Source of the DNA: Gammaproteobacteria bacterium | Lineage (GTDB): Bacteria > Pseudomonadota > Gammaproteobacteria > Arenicellales > Arenicellaceae | Direction: 5' to 3' | DNA: 5,486 bases | Assembly (NCBI GenBank): GCA_030426005.1 | Contig: JAUHZM010000218.1 | Coordinates: 1 to 5,486 of the forward strand | Part shown: positions 1 through 4,373 of the stretch, piece by piece | How positions within the stretch are numbered: the first letter of the stretch is position 1 | Layout: each line of letters begins with the position of its first letter | Notes under the pieces: model-generated | Databases searched by the model: none | What the model was told of the DNA's origin: nothing | The model's input: only the letters and a program-made list of their open reading frames with translations | Program-made: the position numbers and the translations under genes

Positions 1-475
1 GGAATAAGCCGCCGTCGATCATTTCTGTCGTGATGTTCGGGTTCAGCAGGGCAAACTGGTTGAGTGCCTGCACAACATCTGGGCAGTTGTGACAACTGAG
101 ACTAATAAATACCTCAAAATGCACTTTTTGGTCCAAACGCCCAATCATGGATTGCAGATTGGCGTCTAATTTCATCGCGGTGCCTGAAGCCCACAAGATG
201 GCCAGGATCAACGAGTTGAACTCGTGGCCGCTCGGAATACCTGAGAACTGTACGCCGGTATCCGTATCGGTCTCGAGCGCAAAGGTGATAGGGCTGCGTA
301 GTCCAGCATCGCGTTCTTCCAGCGCCAGATTATCGGACACATTGGCAATCTGGCTCAGAAAATCAACCAGTTCAGCACGTTTCGAGTGCTCACCAGTTTG
401 CAGCACGAACGTGACTTTGTTTTGCATGTTCGCGGTGTAGGTTTTCAGAGCATTTAAAATATCGTCGTTTAACAT
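1..475 (-). CDS. ahpF: Alkyl hydroperoxide reductase subunit F, N-terminal part (cut by left window edge)
   Basis: AhpF is the cytoplasmic flavoprotein disulfide reductase that passes electrons from NADH through FAD to oxidised AhpC. Only the first 158 codons are in the window; the family is about 520 residues, so the FAD and NADH domains lie beyond the left edge. Reading from the ATG at 475 gives MLNDDILNALKTY. The visible part is the N-terminal domain of two thioredoxin-like folds. It includes the stretch GHEFNSLILAILW (residues 83-95) and the redox centre SLSCHNCPDVVQALN, with the CxxC pair at C128 and C131 that reduces AhpC. Both stretches are nearly identical to E. coli AhpF. The start is supported by a GAGGA ribosome binding site at 483-487, 7 nt upstream. 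It lies 71 bp behind ahpC on the same strand and is probably co-transcribed with it, because I see no separate promoter in the gap. A stable hairpin in that gap may lower its expression relative to ahpC. Confidence 0.96.
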   Translation of the reverse strand, partial: MLNDDILNALKTYTANMQNKVTFVLQTGEHSKRAELVDFLSQIANVSDNLALEERDAGLRSPITFALETDTDTGVQFSGIPSGHEFNSLILAILWASGTAMKLDANLQSMIGRLDQKVHFEVFISLSCHNCPDVVQALNQFALLNPNITTEMIDGGLF

Positions 476-502
476 GGTCAATTCCTCGTAATTCGGTCAT
501 GT

Positions 503-527
503 CTGGCCGGGCGGTACGCCCGGCCAG
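503..527 (-). other. Perfect GC-rich hairpin between ahpC and ahpF (attenuator, processing or REP-like element)
   Basis: CTGGCCGGGCG at 503-513 pairs perfectly with CGCCCGGCCAG at 517-527 around a 3-nt loop, giving an 11-bp stem that is almost all G/C. It begins 19 nt after the ahpC stop codon and ends 15 nt before the ahpF ribosome binding site. There is no run of U after the stem on the minus strand (the next bases are ACATGACCG), so it does not look like a classical intrinsic terminator. I infer that it protects the ahpC 3' end from exonucleases, marks a processing site, or partly attenuates transcription into ahpF. A dispersed REP-like repeat is also possible and would show as many genomic copies. 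Confidence 0.7.
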
Positions 528-546
528 CAATTTCGGCTGTTGCCGT

Positions 547-1110
547 TTAGATTTTGCCTACTAAATCTAATGAAGGAGCCAGAGTGGCTTCGCCTTCTTT
601 CCATTTAGCAGGACATACTTCGCCTGGGTTGTTGCGGACATACTGAGCCGCTTTAACTTTACGCAACAGGTCGTCTGCGTCACGGCCAATGCCTTCTGCA
701 GTGATTTCCATTGCTTGGATGATGCCGTCTGGGTCAACGATGAACGTTGCACGGTCAGCCAGACCAACGCCAGGACGCATTACTTCAAAGTTGTTGGTAA
801 TAACGCCGTTAGGGTCGCCCAACATGGTGTATTCAATTTTGCCGATAGTGTCAGACGCGTCGTGCCATGCTTTGTGTACGAAGTGTGTGTCAGTAGAGAC
901 TGAGTAAACTTCAACGTCACGGCTTTTCAGCTCAGCGTATTTGTCTTGCACATCACCCAATTCAGTTGGGCAAACGAATGTGAAGTCGGCAGGGTAGAAG
1001 AAGAATACGGCCCATTTTCCTTCCACGTCTTTCTCGGTTACTTCGACAAACTCACCGTTTTTAAACGCTTGAGTAGTAAACGGTTTGATTTTGGTATTGA
1101 TTAACGCCAT
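547..1110 (-). CDS. ahpC: Alkyl hydroperoxide reductase subunit C (2-Cys peroxiredoxin)
   Basis: AhpC is the cytoplasmic 2-Cys peroxiredoxin that reduces hydrogen peroxide, organic hydroperoxides and peroxynitrite, and is recycled by AhpF. The 187-residue product has the same length as E. coli AhpC and matches it almost end to end (MALINTKIKPF at the start, LAPSLDLVGKI at the end). The peroxidatic cysteine is C47 in FYPADFTFVCPTE and the resolving cysteine is C166 in GEVCPAKW. The conserved active-site Thr (T44) and Arg (R120 in LADRATF) are present. The chain ends at LVGKI without the C-terminal YF extension of peroxide-sensitive eukaryotic enzymes, so robust, bacterial-type behaviour is expected. 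The start is supported by GGAG at 1119-1122, 8 nt upstream of the ATG. It is divergent from oxyR and first in a probable ahpC-ahpF operon. A promoter at 1257-1284 would leave a leader of about 140 nt. Confidence 0.98.
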   Translation of the reverse strand: MALINTKIKPFTTQAFKNGEFVEVTEKDVEGKWAVFFFYPADFTFVCPTELGDVQDKYAELKSRDVEVYSVSTDTHFVHKAWHDASDTIGKIEYTMLGDPNGVITNNFEVMRPGVGLADRATFIVDPDGIIQAMEITAEGIGRDADDLLRKVKAAQYVRNNPGEVCPAKWKEGEATLAPSLDLVGKI

Positions 1111-1166
1111 TTTGATTTCTCCAAATACTGCAGTTTTAAGTTAACAATTAAATTTAATTTTACGGA

Positions 1167-1190
1167 TCGAATGGGGCTCAGTGCATTCGA
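1167..1190 (-). other. Small hairpin in the predicted ahpC leader
   Basis: TCGAATG at 1167-1173 pairs with CATTCGA at 1184-1190 around a 10-nt loop. If the promoter at 1257-1284 is right, this 7-bp stem is transcribed about 45-70 nt before the ahpC ribosome binding site. Nothing ties it to a known riboswitch or sRNA target. It may be a chance structure. Confidence 0.3.
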
Positions 1191-1256
1191 CATATGCGGC
1201 TGTATTTGTTCAACCGCTAGTCTGTTGCGTGGCCTCGAAACCGAGTGGATGACTGA

Positions 1257-1284
1257 ATAATACGAGAAGATGATCAATTTACAA
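1257..1284 (-). promoter_or_regulatory. Candidate sigma70 promoter of ahpC
   Basis: On the minus strand, TTGTAA (1284-1279) and TATTAT (1262-1257) are separated by 16 bp. Both hexamers are close to consensus. Transcription would start near 1250. The -35 box lies inside the inner dyad at 1273-1291, and the second dyad is centred near -54. This fits OxyR activating from a site abutting RNA polymerase. It is a prediction from sequence only. Confidence 0.6.
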
Positions 1285-1312
1285 AATTGATTGATTTGAT
1301 CATCATGTTCAA
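1269..1312. promoter_or_regulatory. Candidate OxyR operator: two dyads with centres 22 bp apart
   Basis: Dyad 1 is ATCAATTTACAAAATTGAT at 1273-1291: 8-bp perfect arms around ACA, centred on 1282. Dyad 2 is TTGATCATCATGTTCAA at 1296-1312, with 7 of 8 base pairs matching, centred on 1304. A further pair of 9-bp arms (GATGATCAA at 1269-1277, TTGATCATC at 1296-1304) links them. OxyR is known to bind as a tetramer to four elements at about 11-bp intervals, that is, two dyads 22 bp apart, which is the spacing seen here. The sequences do not match the E. coli ATAG-type elements well. The assignment therefore rests on geometry and on position between oxyR and ahpC. Confidence 0.5.
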
Positions 1313-1318
1313 TATTAT
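1291..1318 (+). promoter_or_regulatory. Candidate sigma70 promoter of oxyR
   Basis: TTGATT at 1291-1296 and TATTAT at 1313-1318 are separated by 16 bp on the plus strand. Transcription would start near 1325, giving a leader of about 90 nt to the ATG at 1417. Dyad 2 of the candidate operator (1296-1312) fills the spacer, so a bound regulator would block polymerase. That agrees with the known negative autoregulation of oxyR in E. coli. It is inferred from sequence only. Confidence 0.5.
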
Positions 1319-1416
1319 AGATTACTGAAGTCCTTAAACAAGACGTAAACTGGATGTCAGTGTCACATATTGGCATCACAGTCAGATAAACACGTTCAGC
1401 AACAGGTACCTTTAAT

Positions 1417-2319
1417 ATGGTCTCATTGAAGCAAATCAAATATGCCCTAGCGATCCAGAAGCATTTGCACTTTCGCAATGCCGCGGAGGAGTGTGCAGTC
1501 TCACAATCCGCCTTGAGTACGGCCTTGTCAGAAATGGAGCGCGTGTTGGGTTTTGTAATTTTCGAGCGCGACAATAAGAAAGTTTTGGTAACACCGATTG
1601 GTGAACAGTTTCTATCTAAGGCTAAAGCGATTCAATTACAAGTTGATGACCTCATGTCCTTGACCCAGTCGCGCGGTGCGGTGCTGAGTCATCCGATGAC
1701 GGTGGGGATTATTCCCACGATTTGCCCTTATATCCTCCCTAAGGTTTTACCGGAGTTAAGCGCACAATACCCGGATTTTCAATTCAATGTGGTGGAGGAA
1801 CAGTCCGCTCAGTTGATCGACATGTTGCGTGATGGTGAGCTTGATGCGGCGATTCTGGCGCTGCCGTACAAAATAGATGGCTTACTGACATTTGAATTCT
1901 GGAAAGAAGACCTCTTCTGGATCAGTCATAAAGAGATGATCAGTCACAAAAGTGACGTCGTCACGGCTAAAGAACTGGAGAGTAAGCGTTTAATGTTGCT
2001 CAAAGACGGTCATTGTTTGAAAGACCAAGCGCTCAGCGCGTGTCGCATCGGCAGTGATAAAGCGCAAAGCCTAAGCGCCACCAGCTTAAGCACATTGATT
2101 CAATTGGTGATAGGCAAGGTAGGTACAACCTTGATTCCCGAAATGGCTCTGGAGCAGCTGGTGGCAACCAATCCGGATCTGGTGGCCAAACGTTTGGCTG
2201 AACCCGGGCCGCATCGACGTATCGCATTTGTGGTTCGTCCCAACTACCCAAACCTGCATAACGTCGAAGCGCTTATGGATCTATTCAAAAAGCAACTCGC
2301 CAAAACAGCCGAACACTAA
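1417..2319 (+). CDS. oxyR: Peroxide-sensing LysR-family regulator OxyR
   Basis: OxyR is a cytoplasmic LysR-type regulator that forms an intramolecular disulfide on contact with hydrogen peroxide and then activates defence genes such as ahpCF. The product is 300 residues (E. coli 305). Residues 1-60 form the winged helix-turn-helix (HFRNAAEECAVSQSALSTAL); the effector domain runs from about 90 to 295. The diagnostic motif DGHCLKDQALSAC places the redox pair at C200 and C209, with H199 and D203 beside the sensing cysteine. T101 and S130 align with the E. coli pocket residues T100 and T129. ATSLSTLIQLV (221-231) matches the E. coli ATSLETL region. One oddity is C103 in IPTICPYILP, where E. coli has glycine. 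The ATG at 1417 gives the usual LysR N-terminus, but its ribosome binding site is weak (AGGT, 9 nt away). It is divergent from ahpC, and its stop codon overlaps the convergent amidohydrolase by 4 bp. Confidence 0.95.
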   Translation: MVSLKQIKYALAIQKHLHFRNAAEECAVSQSALSTALSEMERVLGFVIFERDNKKVLVTPIGEQFLSKAKAIQLQVDDLMSLTQSRGAVLSHPMTVGIIPTICPYILPKVLPELSAQYPDFQFNVVEEQSAQLIDMLRDGELDAAILALPYKIDGLLTFEFWKEDLFWISHKEMISHKSDVVTAKELESKRLMLLKDGHCLKDQALSACRIGSDKAQSLSATSLSTLIQLVIGKVGTTLIPEMALEQLVATNPDLVAKRLAEPGPHRRIAFVVRPNYPNLHNVEALMDLFKKQLAKTAEH

Positions 2320-3743
2320 GGTGTCGGGTTTGTTAGAGCTTGACGCTTGATGCGCCGTCCACCCGAGATCACTTCACGAATCTCGGCCAGTTGGCGAATG
2401 TCTAGCGTTGGGTCACCGTCGACTAGCAGTAGGTCTGCTTGTGCTCCAATACGCATGACGCCGAATTCCGGCGATTGGTTTTGGGTGAGATACTTAGCTG
2501 GGTCCGACGTGGCAGCGCGAATCACTTCGGCCGGCGACATACCTGCACCAACCAGCGTGTTCAGCTCTCTATGTAAGCTGGCGCCAGGAAACACGCCCGA
2601 TTGCGCGTCGCTCCCGGCGAAGATGAGCATGCCCGCTTCATGCAAACGCGCTACGTTGTCGCGTCTGACGTCGATGGTTGTTGCCATCAATTCGCCCCAG
2701 CTGCGAAATGGGCCGGGATCGAAATCATCCGGTAATGGATAAAACGATGTCAGCACCGAGTTTGGCACGGTTTCACGTTCCAGTTTGGTCGGTTTTATGG
2801 GGCCGAGCGTGGTACGTCCGTAGCGATCAAACACTTCGCTGGTCGGAATCATCGGAATGTTATACGCCACTAATTTACTGATGAGCTCGTCCGGTATGCG
2901 TTCTTTGTACACACCGTGTATCCACATTGCCACACCGGCGTCGGCAGCAGCGAGGGCATCGGCAGTAGTACCGATGTGTGCCACGGTACGCAAACCACGT
3001 CGAGTTGCTTGATTGACAATCGCTGAGGACAATTCAGTATTAAGCGAGGCGGCATCCAACGGAATTTGGTCGATCACGATTTTGATCGCATCCGCACCTG
3101 CATCCGCGCGTTCGTTCACCACCGCCTGCGCTTCGGTTTCATTAGCTACGGGTGACCCAATACGAGGCTCGAGATACCAACGAATCCACCATGGCGCTAA
3201 TTCTTGGATTCGAGTGCGCGGATGACCATGGGGATGGGTGACGATGCGGCCAGCGGTGTAGATACGGGGTCCGAGCAGACTACCATCGGCGGTTGCAGCG
3301 CGTCGTTGGTAGGCGTCGTCGGAAGAATCACCAGGATCAAATACCGTGGTCACACCAGCATATAAATAAGCACGAAGATTGGCTTCTGGGTCCGGGAACG
3401 CAAACTCCCAAGGTGGCCCGGTCGGGATATTGATATGCGCATGCATATCGATTAGACCCGGCAGCAAGGTCTGCCCCTGCGCGTCGATGACGCTGACATC
3501 GGCAGGAGCGGTCAGGCTACCCGTTGCGCCGATTTGATGAATTTTGCCGCCTTTGACTAACACATCCTGAGCGGGAACCAGCTCCAATCGACTGGGATAG
3601 AATACCGATGCATCGCGAATCAAGATGGGTGTATCCGCAGATGATTGAACCTGTAGCTGTACTCCAGGTGTGTTGTTGCCACACGCCGTCAGGCAAAAGG
3701 CGATGCAGAGTAGCAAGGCTGATCGAAACATAAGCAAATCCAT
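2316..3743 (-). CDS. Lipoprotein amidohydrolase, imidazolonepropionase/prolidase-like group
   Basis: A metal-dependent amidohydrolase predicted to act outside the cytoplasm, anchored by lipid. The N-terminus has a hydrophobic stretch ending in the lipobox LTAC (residues 18-21), so C21 would be lipidated; glycine follows, giving no inner-membrane retention signal. The small N-terminal beta part starts near residue 40. The metal ligands of the TIM barrel are all visible: H101 and H103 (DMHAHIN), K221 as the likely carboxylated lysine (DAIKIVID), H256 (VAHIGT), H276 (WIHGVY) and D379 (AGSDAQ). GPRIYTAGRIVTHPHGHP (158-175) resembles the histidine-rich loop of this group. The true substrate cannot be read from sequence; relatives hydrolyse dipeptides with C-terminal proline or basic residues, or cyclic amides. 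The start at 3743 has no clear ribosome binding site. The in-frame ATG at 3731 (M5) has GGA 7 nt upstream, still leaves a complete lipoprotein signal, and may be the real start. It lies 72 bp behind the Lrp-type gene on the same strand. Confidence 0.88.
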   Translation of the reverse strand: MDLLMFRSALLLCIAFCLTACGNNTPGVQLQVQSSADTPILIRDASVFYPSRLELVPAQDVLVKGGKIHQIGATGSLTAPADVSVIDAQGQTLLPGLIDMHAHINIPTGPPWEFAFPDPEANLRAYLYAGVTTVFDPGDSSDDAYQRRAATADGSLLGPRIYTAGRIVTHPHGHPRTRIQELAPWWIRWYLEPRIGSPVANETEAQAVVNERADAGADAIKIVIDQIPLDAASLNTELSSAIVNQATRRGLRTVAHIGTTADALAAADAGVAMWIHGVYKERIPDELISKLVAYNIPMIPTSEVFDRYGRTTLGPIKPTKLERETVPNSVLTSFYPLPDDFDPGPFRSWGELMATTIDVRRDNVARLHEAGMLIFAGSDAQSGVFPGASLHRELNTLVGAGMSPAEVIRAATSDPAKYLTQNQSPEFGVMRIGAQADLLLVDGDPTLDIRQLAEIREVISGGRRIKRQALTNPTP

Positions 3744-3815
3744 AAGCGACGTTTTAGTAACAGCGATGATGTCACAAAATCCGCATGAGATAAAAGTGCG
3801 TCCTAGCTTGAGTGT

Positions 3816-4283
3816 TTAGGTATTGCTGGGCGCCAGTTGCCAGTTCTTGACTTCCTGATAGATGATGGCGGTCTCTATGTGTGCCACTTCGGGGCGTTCC
3901 GCAAACGAGTCGAGTACGAAGTCACGCAGGGTCTCAGCGTCTTTAACCGCGATGTGGACCATGAAGTCATTCGCACCACTCAAGTGGTAGACCTGTAAAA
4001 CTTCGCTGAAACTCAGAACATAACTTTGGAACGCCTCAAGGCCGACGCGCGAATGCTGGGCTAAGCGGATTGCCACCATGGCTTGCAAGCCTAATCCCAA
4101 TGCCGACAGATTCACTTCCATATGCGCATCACGAATATAACCGCGAGCGCGCAGATACCGCACGCGTTCCAGGCAGCTCGATGGCGCCAAATTCACTTTT
4201 TGTGCGAGGTCTTTATTGGTTATCCGAGCATTATTTCTCAACGCTGCGATTATTTCGAAGTCTATTTGGTCTATATCGCTCAT
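3816..4283 (-). CDS. Lrp/AsnC-family transcriptional regulator
   Basis: A 155-residue regulator of the feast/famine (Lrp/AsnC) family, of the usual length. Residues 4-60 form the N-terminal helix-turn-helix (IDFEIIAALRNNARITNKDLAQKVNLAPSSCLERVRYL), with the recognition helix around 34-45. A linker leads to the RAM ligand-binding and oligomerisation domain (about 66-148), which contains the typical SGANDFMVHIAVKD stretch (102-115). Such proteins bind DNA as dimers to octamers or larger and usually respond to an amino acid. The gene is divergent from the PLP enzyme at 4374, 90 bp away. The likeliest role is control of that enzyme in response to a sulfur-containing or other amino acid, plus autoregulation; the amidohydrolase downstream may belong to the same transcript. 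The ATG at 4283 has no Shine-Dalgarno sequence (ACCCCAA precedes it), and the predicted transcript leader is only about 9 nt. Which of the many Lrp paralogues this is cannot be decided from sequence alone. Confidence 0.93.
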   Translation of the reverse strand: MSDIDQIDFEIIAALRNNARITNKDLAQKVNLAPSSCLERVRYLRARGYIRDAHMEVNLSALGLGLQAMVAIRLAQHSRVGLEAFQSYVLSFSEVLQVYHLSGANDFMVHIAVKDAETLRDFVLDSFAERPEVAHIETAIIYQEVKNWQLAPSNT

Positions 4284-4298
4284 TTGGGGTTTTATAGA

Positions 4299-4328
4299 AT
4301 ATTATTCGGTGATGATTGTTTATATCAA
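4299..4328 (-). promoter_or_regulatory. Candidate sigma70 promoter of the Lrp-family gene
   Basis: On the minus strand, TTGATA (4328-4323) and TAATAT (4304-4299) are separated by 18 bp. A 17-bp spacing to the overlapping ATAATA is also possible. Transcription would start near 4292, about 9 nt before the ATG at 4283. The leader would therefore be very short, consistent with the missing Shine-Dalgarno sequence. Confidence 0.6.
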
Positions 4329-4337
4329 ATTATGTAT
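4323..4337. promoter_or_regulatory. Lrp-like operator candidate in the divergent gap
   Basis: TATCAAATTATGTAT matches the E. coli Lrp consensus YAGHAWATTWTDCTR at 11 of 15 positions, and its core CAAATTATG fits fully. It overlaps the -35 box of the regulator's own promoter. It also falls at the centre of a wider inverted repeat, TTATTCG (4302-4308) and CGAATAA (4357-4363), and of the pair ATCA (4324-4327) and TGAT (4339-4342). The region is A/T-rich, which raises the chance of a random match, and Lrp paralogues often recognise different sequences. Confidence 0.4.
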
Positions 4338-4373
4338 ATGATTGATGCATTATCCACGAATAACTAAAAGAAA

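Larger units (their letters stand above)
1111..1416. other. Divergent ahpC/oxyR control region (306 bp without a gene)
   Basis: This stretch has no believable coding sequence. The half nearest oxyR (about 1257-1320) holds both promoters and the candidate OxyR operator, listed separately. The ahpC-proximal half (about 1111-1250) would be the untranslated leader of ahpC. It is A/T-rich at 1135-1162, with the perfect 14-bp palindrome AATTAAATTTAATT at 1146-1159. It also has a hairpin at 1167-1190. The 1321-1416 part would be the oxyR leader, in which I see nothing beyond a weak ribosome binding site (AGGT at 1404-1407). Confidence 0.75.

Noticed and set aside
147..440. Plus-strand open frame of 97 codons
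   Set aside because: It is the antisense shadow of ahpF, whose minus-strand translation matches AhpF throughout.
1101..1574. Open frame of 157 codons on the minus strand across the ahpC/oxyR gap
   Set aside because: It overlaps the starts of both ahpC and oxyR, has no recognisable domain, and covers the promoter region. It is a chance open frame.
2347..2742. Plus-strand open frame of 131 codons
   Set aside because: It lies antisense within the amidohydrolase coding sequence and resembles no protein I recognise.
3432..3449. Inverted repeat GATATGC/GCATATC
   Set aside because: It lies inside the amidohydrolase gene over the codons of the metal-binding HAH motif, so the symmetry is explained by coding constraint or chance.
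3744..3815. Possible promoter or terminator between the Lrp-family gene and the amidohydrolase
   Set aside because: No hairpin with a U-run and no pair of promoter hexamers with acceptable spacing was found on the minus strand, so nothing was annotated.
4316..4342. Possible plus-strand promoter for the PLP enzyme (TTGTTT and TATGAT)
   Set aside because: The spacing is only 15 bp, and several alternative -10-like hexamers exist in this A/T-rich stretch. It is too weak to annotate.
4122..4367. Plus-strand open frame of 81 codons covering the start of the Lrp-family gene
   Set aside because: It is antisense to a well-supported regulator and shows no domain. It extends through the promoter gap only because that gap lacks stops in this frame.
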